From: Zetaproteobacteria bacterium CG_4_9_14_3_um_filter_54_145
GTDB taxonomy: Bacteria > Pseudomonadota > Zetaproteobacteria > Mariprofundales > Mariprofundaceae
Length of the DNA stretch: 49,572 nt
Assembly: GCA_002791575.1 (NCBI GenBank)
Contig: PFXI01000036.1
Location: forward strand, 1-49,572
Reading direction: 5' to 3'
The notes under the pieces are model-generated. The model was not told the DNA's origin. It did not search any database and worked only from the letters and a program-made list of their open reading frames with translations. Both the position numbers and the translations under genes were made by a program. Shown piece after piece: positions 25,787 to 34,700 of this stretch; position 1 is the stretch's first letter, and every line of letters begins with the position of its first letter.

Positions 25787-27582
25787 CAGTACACCCTCTT
25801 CCTGGGCGGAAATGATGGCACCGTCATCGGTTGCATACGTACCGGCTTGTAATCCAGCTCCACCTTATTGTCCCGGATACCGGCCAGTGTATGCCTGAGC
25901 CAGTCGGCATCATCCCGCTCCGGATAGTCATCGCGGGCATGCGCGCCGCGTGATTCGGTGCGTGCCAGTGCACCGGCTGCAGTAACCCGCGCCAGCGCCA
26001 TCAAATGATCCAGCTCCAGCGCCTCAACCAGCTCCGTGTTAAATATGCGGCTGCCATCCGATAGAGCGGCATGCTCCAGCTCGGCTGCCAGCGCCTCGAT
26101 ACGCTCCACCCCTTCGGCCATAACCGCCTCGGTGCGGTAGACGCTGAAATGATCCTGCATAATGGTCTGCATGCGCAGGCGCACTTCGGCGATCTTCAAC
26201 CCATCCTGTTTACCGGCAGTACGCAACCAGCCTTCGACACGCTCCATGCCCGCCTGCCAGCAATCCGGGGCCAGCGGCGGGTGATAACGGTGATGCCTGA
26301 GCCGCTTGAGCACCTGATTGCCGCAGGCGCGACCGAAGACAACAATCTCCAGCAGGGAGTTTCCGCCCAGACGATTGGCACCATGTACCGACACGCAGGC
26401 CGCCTCACCAATGGCGTACAGCCCCGGATAACTGGCCTCCACGCCGTCCGCACCTTTACTGACAACTTCACCAAAACGATTGGTCGGGATGCCGCCCATG
26501 GTATAATGCATGGTCGGCTGCACAGGAATCGGCTCCTTTGTACAGTCCACGCCGGCAAAGCGCAGCGCCAGTTCATGAATATTGGGCAGTTTGGCGAGAA
26601 TCAGCTCTGTTCCCAGATGATCCAGTTTAAGCAGAACATGGTCCTTGTTGGGACCGCAACCGCGACCTTCGCGAATCTCCAGCGCTATGGCGCGTGACAC
26701 CACATCCCGGCTGGCCAGATCACCGGCTGTCGGCGCGTAACGCAGCATAAAACGCTCATTGTCGCCATTGAGCAGATAGCCACCCTCACCGCGCACAGCT
26801 TCCGTAATCAGCGGCCCGACATCGGCAATACCGGTGGGATGAAACTGGAAGAACTCCATATCTTCAACCGGCAAGCCGGCACGCACAGCCAATGCGCCGC
26901 CATCGCCAGTACAGATATGGGCATTGGTCGTCATTTTGAAGACGCGACCTGCACCACCTGTCGCCAATACCACCGCCTTGGCCTGAAACAGGTGATATTC
27001 CCCTTTGGCAATATCCCATGCCATCACACCCTGACAACCGTTCTCATCGGTGATCAGATCAAGGGCAAAGAATTCCTGATAAAAATGGGTACCTGCCCGG
27101 AGGTTCTGTTGATAGAGCGTATGCAGAATCGCATGCCCCGTCCGGTCGGCGGCAGCACATGTACGCGATGCCTGCCCGCCTTCGCCGAATTCCCGCGACT
27201 GTCCACCAAAGGGACGCTGGTAAACCGTACCATCCTCAAGGCGCGAAAAGGGTACACCCTGATGTTCCAGCTCACGCACCAGCAATGGCGCCGCCCTGCA
27301 CATATATTCAATCGCATCCTGATCGCCAAGGTAGTCAGAGCCCTTGATCGTGTCATACATATGCCACTGCCAGTGATCGGAGAGTACATTGCCAAGTGAG
27401 GCATTGATGCCACCCTGCGCGGCCACGGTATGCGAGCGCGTGGGCAGCACTTTGGTAATGATGGCCACCCGATGCCCGGCATCGGCCAGTTGCAGTGCAC
27501 AACGCATACCTGCCCCACCGGAGCCGATAATCACCACATCGTGAAAATGGTGCTTTACCTTATCCGTGGATAAATATCCCAT
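25786..27582 (-). CDS. sdhA: Succinate dehydrogenase flavoprotein subunit
   Basis: Oxidises succinate to fumarate and passes electrons through covalent FAD to SdhB. I choose the ATG at 27582 (MGYLSTDKVKHHFHD) because GGGAG lies 7 nt upstream and the longer frame would overlap sdhD; this gives 598 residues, a normal size. The FAD-binding VVIIGSGGAGMRCALQ is followed by TRSHTVAAQGG, whose His carries the covalent flavin. Catalytic-region motifs include FFQFHPTGI, TEAVRGEGGYL and HYTMGGIPTN, and GANRLGGNSLLEIVVFGRA near residue 390-410. It is the third gene of sdhCDAB. Confidence 0.98.
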   Translation of the reverse strand: MGYLSTDKVKHHFHDVVIIGSGGAGMRCALQLADAGHRVAIITKVLPTRSHTVAAQGGINASLGNVLSDHWQWHMYDTIKGSDYLGDQDAIEYMCRAAPLLVRELEHQGVPFSRLEDGTVYQRPFGGQSREFGEGGQASRTCAAADRTGHAILHTLYQQNLRAGTHFYQEFFALDLITDENGCQGVMAWDIAKGEYHLFQAKAVVLATGGAGRVFKMTTNAHICTGDGGALAVRAGLPVEDMEFFQFHPTGIADVGPLITEAVRGEGGYLLNGDNERFMLRYAPTAGDLASRDVVSRAIALEIREGRGCGPNKDHVLLKLDHLGTELILAKLPNIHELALRFAGVDCTKEPIPVQPTMHYTMGGIPTNRFGEVVSKGADGVEASYPGLYAIGEAACVSVHGANRLGGNSLLEIVVFGRACGNQVLKRLRHHRYHPPLAPDCWQAGMERVEGWLRTAGKQDGLKIAEVRLRMQTIMQDHFSVYRTEAVMAEGVERIEALAAELEHAALSDGSRIFNTELVEALELDHLMALARVTAAGALARTESRGAHARDDYPERDDADWLRHTLAGIRDNKVELDYKPVRMQPMTVPSFPPRKRVY

Positions 27583-27614
27583 TGCTATGCTCCCATCCAG
27601 ATGCTCTGATCCAC

Positions 27615-27977
27615 TTAGCCGCCCCATGCCCAAATAATCGCCATCCACCAGATACCGAAACCGGACATGACCACCAGCATGCTGCCGATCAGCGTGACGC
27701 GCCAGCCGATCGCCGCCACATAATCCTCGATCATGACCTTCAACCCCATGTAGGCGTGTATGATCAGTGCGGTAATCAGAATGGTATGCAGTAGCCTGGA
27801 GACAAAATTATCGACAATATCGAGCAGGCCGAACTGATCGACTACGCCGGCATAGACAAGGATAAGCACAACAAAAGGCATGGGCAGCAACACGGCCAGC
27901 ACCACAGCGGAAAGGCGTTGCAGATACCAGTCTTTAAAGCCGCTGCGCGCAGAGCCGGGTTCCTTGACCAGCCTCAC
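27615..27977 (-). CDS. sdhD: Succinate dehydrogenase membrane anchor, SdhD
   Basis: A 120-residue protein with three transmembrane helices (VVLAVLLPMPFVVLILVY, TILITALIIHAYMGLKVM, TLIGSMLVVMSGFGIWW). The motif HAYMGLKVMIEDY carries the heme/quinone-site His and the conserved Asp-Tyr pair. The N-terminal SARSGFKDWYLQRLSAV is typical. The start is GTG at 27977, overlapping the sdhC stop by 4 nt (GTGA). SdhC and SdhD anchor the complex in the inner membrane and bind heme b and ubiquinone. Confidence 0.95.
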   Translation of the reverse strand: MRLVKEPGSARSGFKDWYLQRLSAVVLAVLLPMPFVVLILVYAGVVDQFGLLDIVDNFVSRLLHTILITALIIHAYMGLKVMIEDYVAAIGWRVTLIGSMLVVMSGFGIWWMAIIWAWGG

Positions 27978-28360
27978 AACAGCAAACCGAGCAGCAGCGC
28001 CGCCAACAAGGTCATGGCAAGAATGATACGGGCGGAGAGACGCATCAATTGGCGGCTCTCGAACCAGCCCGCATCAATCGACAGAAAACGCAGGCCGTTA
28101 CAGAAATGAAAAAATAGTGCCACGCCGGCCAGCCACAGCAACAGCTTGCCCAGCCCTGAATGCAACCAGGCCTGCACCTGAATAAAATTATCCGGACTAC
28201 CGGTCATGCCGTGCAGCAACCATAAGTAGAGCGGCACAAACAGTACCAGCACCACGCCGCTGGCACGGTGTGCAAGGCTGGCAATCATTGTCGCCTGCCA
28301 GCGGTATACCGATAATCGAGGCGATAATGGTCGCTGATTTGACCTGCCCGTATCATTCAC
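27974..28360 (-). CDS. sdhC: Succinate dehydrogenase cytochrome b556 subunit, SdhC
   Basis: A 128-residue membrane protein. RPLSPRLSVYRW at the N terminus, SLAHRASGVVL with the conserved Ser/Arg of the quinone site, and HFCNGLRFLSIDAG with the heme-ligating His are the family signatures. Three hydrophobic helices follow. The start is GTG at 28360, with GGGAGG 8 nt upstream. It is the first gene of sdhCDAB, 54 nt after nnr on the same strand, so some read-through from nnr is possible. Confidence 0.95.
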   Translation of the reverse strand: MNDTGRSNQRPLSPRLSVYRWQATMIASLAHRASGVVLVLFVPLYLWLLHGMTGSPDNFIQVQAWLHSGLGKLLLWLAGVALFFHFCNGLRFLSIDAGWFESRQLMRLSARIILAMTLLAALLLGLLL

Positions 28361-28414
28361 TGCACATCCCTCCCGGATCTTACTAGCCCTTGAGACCAGA
28401 CAGGCTACCCCCGC

Positions 28415-30001
28415 CTAGGCAGCGTCGCCATGCTTTCTTTCAATGGCCTGACGCAGACCTGCGACAACACCGGCCAACTCTCCGGCCAGATACCAGCCAC
28501 CGGCTTCACCGGCCTGACCATGTAACCCGACAGCCGCCCCGAGCATCACGCCTACATCCGCCTTCTGCTTGTAACAGACGGCCAATTGACGACCGAGCAT
28601 ACCGGCCAGCACATCACCGGAACCTGCCACTGCCAGCTGCGCTGAACCGGATGGATTGAGCATTACATCACCAGACGGAGAGGCAATCAGCGTTTCATTA
28701 CCCTTGAGAACAACCCAGCATGCGTAGCGTTTGGCAAGCATCAGCACGGCTTTTTTACGATCTGCCTGAATCACACTCACACTACATGCAAGCAGACGCG
28801 CGGCCTCACCGGGATGCGGCGTTAGTACAGTCAGGCTGTCGCGTTTACGCAGGCGCGATTGCAACTCTGTATCAGATGCAATCATGTTCAATGCATCGGC
28901 ATCCAGCAACAATGGACGCTCCATGCTCAGCAACTGAGCCAGCAGCGTTGCCTGGGCACAGCCCCATCCGGGACCTGCAACAATGGCATCAGCCTGATCA
29001 ATCAGCCCATCCCCGTCGCGCATCCATGCGCCCGACGACTGAGCGTGCACCATCGCTTCCAGAGAGTTTGCAGCCACCACTGGATACACATCATCCGGAC
29101 AAACCACACTAACCAGGCCGGCACCGGCAGCCAGCGCTCCGAGAGATGCCAGGCGCGGCGCACCGGTAAAGCCAGCCGAACCACCAAATATCCATACCCG
29201 GCCAAAGAGCCCCTTATGTGACGAGCGCTGACGCTTCGGCCATGCCTGAGCCATCATATCGGCATGGATAAAGCAGGCGCTGCGCAGATCTGCCGCTTCA
29301 TCGCATGCTGATGAATCGGCAATAGCACCCCATGCCCTGCACAGGGTTTCATCCTCGATGCCAATAGCTGCCGCCGGCAACAGCAAACCCGAATAATCCG
29401 GCCCCTCACCCATCCAGTATCCCCACTTATAAGCGGCGATGGGGATGGTGAAATCAGCTTTGACTGCAGCTCCCTTCACCTCGCCGCTGTCAGCATCAAG
29501 GCCACTGGCGATATCTATACTGAGCACTGGCCGATCAGCACTGTTGATCTGGGCGACCGCTTTTACCATACGTCCGTCGAGCGGCCGGGCCAGACCCGTA
29601 CCGAAGATCGCATCAACAACCATCACCGCCCTTAACAACCAGCGATTGAGTTCGTCAAAACATGCATCGGATGCGGCATCTCTTAATTTGGCACCGGCAT
29701 CTTTTGCCAGCTGCGCATGTGCAAGCGTATCGCCATGCAGTGCTTCAAACGGCACCAGCATCACAAGCGTCACAGGAATTCGCCGTGTGCGCAGGCAGCG
29801 GGCGGCAGCAAAACCGTCACCGCCGTTATTGCCGGGGCCGACAACGATGACCACGCGTCCAAAATCGGGCATGCGGTCAATGACTGCATCCGCCACAGCC
29901 CGCCCTGCCCGGTCCATCAGTTCAAAGCCGCTTGCCCCGGCTTCTATCGTCACCATATCCGCCCAGCGCATCTGGGCGGCACTCAATATACGTACGCTCA
30001 T
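28415..30001 (-). CDS. nnr: Bifunctional NAD(P)H-hydrate epimerase / dehydratase
   Basis: A 528-residue repair enzyme for damaged (hydrated) NADH and NADPH. The N-terminal half (NnrE, ~1-215) shows VVGPGNNGGDGFAAARCL and the epimerase-type DAIFGTG, SIDIASGLDADSGEV. The C-terminal half (NnrD, ~240-520) is a ribokinase-like ATP/ADP-dependent dehydratase with AGPGWG, LLDADALN, LTPHPGEAARLL, VLKGNETLI and the catalytic AVAGSGDVLAGMLGRQLA. Both halves look complete. A GAGGG ribosome binding site precedes the ATG. It follows the VanZ-like gene by 32 nt. Confidence 0.95.
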   Translation of the reverse strand: MSVRILSAAQMRWADMVTIEAGASGFELMDRAGRAVADAVIDRMPDFGRVVIVVGPGNNGGDGFAAARCLRTRRIPVTLVMLVPFEALHGDTLAHAQLAKDAGAKLRDAASDACFDELNRWLLRAVMVVDAIFGTGLARPLDGRMVKAVAQINSADRPVLSIDIASGLDADSGEVKGAAVKADFTIPIAAYKWGYWMGEGPDYSGLLLPAAAIGIEDETLCRAWGAIADSSACDEAADLRSACFIHADMMAQAWPKRQRSSHKGLFGRVWIFGGSAGFTGAPRLASLGALAAGAGLVSVVCPDDVYPVVAANSLEAMVHAQSSGAWMRDGDGLIDQADAIVAGPGWGCAQATLLAQLLSMERPLLLDADALNMIASDTELQSRLRKRDSLTVLTPHPGEAARLLACSVSVIQADRKKAVLMLAKRYACWVVLKGNETLIASPSGDVMLNPSGSAQLAVAGSGDVLAGMLGRQLAVCYKQKADVGVMLGAAVGLHGQAGEAGGWYLAGELAGVVAGLRQAIERKHGDAA

Positions 30002-30033
30002 CTAAACCCTCCCTTCAACCGGGTAACCCTCGC

Positions 30034-30402
30034 TCAATTTACTACCTTCAAGGTTCTTTTTTTATATAAAATGCCTGCCAGCAGCAGTGCTCCGGCTGTA
30101 TCGGCAAGCCAATCGTAGACGCTGGCGTCACGCCCCGGCACATACGACTGATGCCACTCATCCGTGAGGCCGTAAAGCGAGCAGAACAGCAGCGTCAGCA
30201 GCAACAACAATTGCCATGACAACCACCCCTTCCAGATCTGCCAGAACAGACAGGCCATACCGGCGTAAGCTGCTGCATGAATCAACTTATCCTGGCCGTT
30301 GAAGAGCAGTCCTACGGGCAGGTGCGACCGATCCGACAAGGCGTAGATCAACAGGCAGTAGATGATCAGGCTCAACCCCCAGGCAAGACGGGTCAATAGC
30401 AT
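30034..30402 (-). CDS. VanZ-like membrane protein
   Basis: A 122-residue protein with about four transmembrane helices. The VanZ-family signature is clear: GQDKLIHAAAYAGMACLFWQ, YGLTDEWHQSYVPGRDASVYDWLADTAGALL. Here DEWHQ and the aspartates of DWLAD form the conserved polar core. VanZ itself is linked to teicoplanin resistance, but most chromosomal homologues are uncharacterised membrane proteins. The start codon overlaps the stop of the SUMF1-like gene (TGATG). Its gene neighbours give no clear function. Confidence 0.82.
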   Translation of the reverse strand: MLLTRLAWGLSLIIYCLLIYALSDRSHLPVGLLFNGQDKLIHAAAYAGMACLFWQIWKGWLSWQLLLLLTLLFCSLYGLTDEWHQSYVPGRDASVYDWLADTAGALLLAGILYKKRTLKVVN

Positions 30403-31262
30403 CAGCGTGATCCGAGCCCGGTCGATGTCAGATCTTCCATCAGACGGAAGCCAATGAGGAAATGCTTTTGCATGCGCGGCCGCTCGTGATGGGCCGCCAC
30501 CCTGCAGACGCCGCCATAATCATCCCAGCTACCACCTTTAACGGTCATCTTGCCATCGTCGCCGCTCCATGGTGTGGTGGTCCATTCAAATACCTGCCCC
30601 GCCCCATCGAGCACGCCGTACGGGCTGGCGCCATCCGGCAAAGCGCCGACAGGCATGCTTGCATGCAATTTTCTGGCGGCATCATTGAGCCTGGCAGCAT
30701 CATAGGCATTGCCCCATGGGTAAAGTCTGCCGTCCACTCCGCGCATGGCTTTTTCCCACTCTGCTTCGCTCGGCAGGCGCAGTGAACGACCGCTGCGCTT
30801 TGACAACCATGCGGCATAGGCCCGGGCATCGGCATAGGAGACCAGCACCACCGGGTGATTTGCCATACCCTCGGGCATTTTCCCGTCATGCCAAAGCAGC
30901 GGCATCACATCCGCATAGGGCTCGATAAGTCCATAGGAGGCCCATGTGTCAGCATCGACAAACGGAGCAGGATGACCGCTCTGCTGAATAAAAACCGCAT
31001 ATTCAGCCTGTGTAACCGGTGTTGTCATGATCCGGTAAGCAGGCAGATTCACCTGCCGTTGTGGCGCCTCGTCATCAAACCAGTGTGACTGGCGCACCCG
31101 GTCATGACCGTAACCGGCCGCACTGATGCGATAACCCTGTTCAACCTGAGCGGGTGTGCTGCCCATCAGGAACGGGCCGGCAGGCACATCGGCCCACTCA
31201 ACTGCCGACACCGTCAAAGGCATCAACAGACAGGCAGTAAGTATCATGGCAATTCGAATCAT
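30402..31262 (-). CDS. Exported SUMF1/FGE-sulfatase-like protein
   Basis: A 286-residue protein with a signal peptide (IRIAMILTACLLMPLTVSA) and one formylglycine-generating-enzyme-like (SUMF1) domain. It opens with VPAGPFLMGSTPAQ and continues with DEAPQRQVNLPAYRIMTTPVTQAEYAVF, VSYADARAYAAWLSKRSG, RLPSEAEWEKAMRG, WGNAYD and KGGSWDDYGG, ending IGFRLM. True FGEs use two active-site cysteines; only one (in GGVCRVAAH) is in the expected region, so it may not be an active FGE. No sulfatase gene is nearby. A periplasmic location is expected. It overlaps the VanZ-like gene by 1 nt. Confidence 0.78.
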   Translation of the reverse strand: MIRIAMILTACLLMPLTVSAVEWADVPAGPFLMGSTPAQVEQGYRISAAGYGHDRVRQSHWFDDEAPQRQVNLPAYRIMTTPVTQAEYAVFIQQSGHPAPFVDADTWASYGLIEPYADVMPLLWHDGKMPEGMANHPVVLVSYADARAYAAWLSKRSGRSLRLPSEAEWEKAMRGVDGRLYPWGNAYDAARLNDAARKLHASMPVGALPDGASPYGVLDGAGQVFEWTTTPWSGDDGKMTVKGGSWDDYGGVCRVAAHHERPRMQKHFLIGFRLMEDLTSTGLGSR

Positions 31263-31273
31263 GCGACTAGCTT

Positions 31274-31287
31274 AGCGGAATTCCGCT
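31274..31287. promoter_or_regulatory. Perfect 14-bp palindrome between divergent genes
   Basis: AGCGGAATTCCGCT is a perfect palindrome midway between the SUMF1-like gene (start 31262, minus) and the response regulator gene (plus). Its position suits a shared operator. No known regulator consensus is matched. Confidence 0.45.
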
Positions 31288-31350
31288 GCCCGTCCAGATT
31301 CCATAGCATTGACTGCATGATAAGCTAACAAATATGCGGGGATATGCTTG

Positions 31351-31356
31351 TATAGT
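31351..31356 (+). promoter_or_regulatory. Possible -10 box for the response regulator operon
   Basis: TATAGT matches 5 of 6 consensus positions, 46 nt before the start codon at 31403. No good -35 box lies upstream, so activator help or another sigma factor may be needed. Confidence 0.35.
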
Positions 31357-31402
31357 TAATGAAATGCTTGCCTATCCTGCTATTTATTATGAGTTTGCAG
31401 CT

Positions 31403-31774
31403 ATGAAACGCATTCTTGTTATTGAGGATCAAACTACGATACGTGAAATCGTCGCAGATCTGCTGCGCGAGTTCGAATTGGCTGATGCCGTTGAAGAGGC
31501 CGACTCCATTGAACAGGCACGCAAAGCCCTGACCGATGCACACTGGGATGTGGTTGTCACTGATATGAGCCTGAGTGACGGTAACATTCTCGATCTGATC
31601 GAGTCCATGCAGCAACAGGGTTATATATTCCCGCCGATCCTGTTGATGAGCGGATTTCTCTATGGTGAATCAGAACAACGCGCCAAGAAACTCGGTATCC
31701 ACCACATCCTGCCCAAACCCTTTGTACCCGACCAGATGATCGATTGCATTCAGCAGATGCTGGCCACCGATTAA
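31403..31774 (+). CDS. Stand-alone response regulator receiver protein
   Basis: A 123-residue CheY-like receiver domain. The protein MKRILVIEDQTTIRE starts at 31403; the frame is open 23 codons further upstream, but those contain the likely promoter. The phospho-acceptor is the Asp in VVTDMSLSDG, the acidic pair is ED at residues 8-9, the switch region is ILLMSG and the conserved Lys is in LPKPF. No output domain is present. Its stop is 1 nt before the ATG of the GGDEF-EAL protein, so it probably delivers a phosphorelay signal to that protein. Confidence 0.88.
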   Translation: MKRILVIEDQTTIREIVADLLREFELADAVEEADSIEQARKALTDAHWDVVVTDMSLSDGNILDLIESMQQQGYIFPPILLMSGFLYGESEQRAKKLGIHHILPKPFVPDQMIDCIQQMLATD

Positions 31775-31775
31775 C

Positions 31776-34700
31776 ATGAATCCCGGCAGTATTGTACATA
31801 TCCTGCTGCGCTACAGCTGGTTGCTGGTAACACTTATCGGGCTGGCAACCAGCAGCGGCCTGTATCACCATCATCAAAGTCTCAATGAGCAGCTCGTCAA
31901 CAACGAAATCACCCTGCGCAGTCAGGTAAAACTGGATACCATCCGCGCCATGATGCAACAACATCTGGATGCATCGCAAACGATTGTGGCCTTTATGCAG
32001 GGCGAAATACTGGCCCACTCCTATATTGAAGAGGAGGAAGCCGCCGGTTTTTTACGGGCCCTGCTGGACATTCATAAAGGCGAGCTGCAAGCCATCGCCC
32101 TGTTTCCGCAACCGGATCTGGGAGAGCCGCTGGTCATGCATCAGCGTAACAGTGCACCGACCGCCCCGTTGCCGGATTTGGCACAACTGGAGCAGATCAC
32201 TGCCGACAGCTCCACCCTCTGGCAGGTAGAAAAAACTGCCGATTACACTGTTCTGCGCACCACCATCATCAGCAGCAAAGATAACCATCGCTCCTATGTC
32301 ATCTGCGACTGGGATCTGCAGGCGCTTTTCGATCACGCTATAAACGCAACACCGACAGCGGGACTGGGTGTACGCGTCGACATGAAGCGTGACCACCTGC
32401 AGCAGCATCTGTTTACCCATCAATCCCGTCTGGGTGAAGGGCAATCAACGACTGTTGACCGGCAATCATGGCAGGGTACATTCTCTCTGTCCGACACTCG
32501 GTTTATTGTCTACACACAGCCGGTACCTGAGCTACTACTCGGGCAACTCTCCAGCAACTTTGGCGCCTGGCTGCTGCTGCTTGGGCTCCTGTCGACTGCC
32601 CTGCTGGCCGTGCTGCTGTTCAAGATCTTCCGTGCCGATGAACAACTCCAGTCTGAGGTTGAAACACGCACAAGTGAGTTGTCCGGTGAGCGCGAGAAAC
32701 TGGCGGCCGTCATCGACCATGCACATGACGGCATCCTTGTCTGCGATACCAACGGAGCAATCCTGCGCGCCAACCCTGCCGCTGACGCCATGTTCGGTTA
32801 TGACAACCCGGATTGGTCCACTATAACCATTCACGATCTTGTACCGGAGCATCTGCGGGAAGAACACGGCGACCTCTTTACCCAGGAGATCACAGACACC
32901 GGCAGTAACATCTCCGATAGGGCAAGGCAGCTGCACGGGCAACGACGGGATGGCTCCCGGTTCCCTTGCCAGGCCACCGTGCACTCTTTCATCGCCAACG
33001 GCGAGCAGCGCATGTCTATCGTGCTGCGGGATATGACCGAGCAGAAATGCCGCGAATGGGTACAAAACACACTGTTAAAGCTGCGCGCTACCAGTCAGGC
33101 GAGTGCGCCGCTGCACACCCGGCTCAAACAGATGCTGGAAGATCTGTTAATGGATCCCTGGCAGGTAACCAGCCGTGCAGGCGCCATCTTTATTGCACGC
33201 GGCAACCAGCAATGGCTGACTGCCAGTTACGGCTGGAGTGTTATCGAGAAAAGGCGATTCATTACCCTGCCGCAGGACCACTGCATATGCGGCAATATTC
33301 CGGGGTCGTGCAACAACCCGGAGATGGGTCGCAATCAGTGTGAGGCTCAAACAGCAGATACATACCCGTCCAGACTATGTATGCATATCACCCACCACGA
33401 CAGGTCGCTTGGCCTGTTGCACCTGCAACTGCGGGATGCAGGCCCGATTCCAGAGGAGTTCCTGCGCTTCTGCGAACAGGCCAAAGAGATTATTAGCGAA
33501 CTGTTATTGCGTGAACATGTACGCCAGGCTCTGGAAGAGAGTGAAAACAAACACCGTCAACTGGTTGAAAATACCCCCATGGGTATCGTCATCTACACAA
33601 ACGGCAAGGTGCGCTACGTCAACCCGGCAGCAGTGACCATGCTGGGGGCAAGCAGCGCGGATGATCTCCTTGATCGGGCCGTACTGGACTTCATTGTTGA
33701 AGAGGAGAGGGATTCTGTATCTGCCCACTTTCAGACGCTGCAACAGGCCGGCTATGTACAGTCGGCGGAAGAGCGCTTTCAACGTCTGGATGGCGGCGTT
33801 TTCTGGGGAGAAATACGCGGGGTCCCCATTGAATACGAGAGCCGGCCGTCTGTTCAGTTGCTGATTCAGGATATCAGCGCGCGCAAGCAGGCTCAGGAGC
33901 AATTGAAACTGCTATCCTACTCGGATGAGTTGACAGGCCTGCCCAACAGACGACTCTATACAGATCGGGTCGAACAGGCCTGCAGCATGGCCCGCCGCAG
34001 CAAGCGACCGATATCGCTGTTCTTTCTTGACCTTGATCGCTTTAAAGTCATCAATGATACCCGCGGTCATGCCTGCGGTGATCAGGTACTCAAGGTTGTG
34101 GCCGAACGTCTGATGCAAACACTGCGCCTCTCCGATACGGCGGCCCGTATGGGTGGCGATGAGTTCGCTGTGCTGCTGCCCGAGACAGAACCGGACAAGG
34201 CCCTGCATGTGGCAGGCAAACTGATTGCCGCACTGAAGCAACCGATCTATCTCGAGGATCAGTCGACGGTCATCATCGGCGCCAGCATCGGCCTTGCCTC
34301 CTTTCCGACAGATGGTGAAGATGGCACCACCCTGCTCAAACATGCCGACAGCGCGATGTATTACGCCAAACAGAACCATATGGATATTCACTGCTTCTCC
34401 TCGGCGATGGAATCGGTTGCCATGCGCCGGATGTATCTGGAGGGTGAGCTTGCGGTTGCTGCAGAAAAGGGTCAGTTGAGCCTGCACTACCAGAGTCAGC
34501 ATGCCCTGCCCGCACACGGAACAGAGACCACGATCACCGGCGTGGAAAGCCTGATGCGCTGGCATCATCCGGAAATGGGCATGATCTCTCCGGCAGAATT
34601 TATTCCACTGGCTGAGGAGACGGGACTGATCAAACCCATCACCGTCTGGGCTATTGCAGAAGCCTCGCGACAGGCTCTGATCTGGGAGCAAGCCGGCATT

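Noticed and set aside
27583-27648. 22-residue N-terminal extension of SdhA
   Set aside because: It would overlap sdhD, and GGGAG marks the ATG at 27582.
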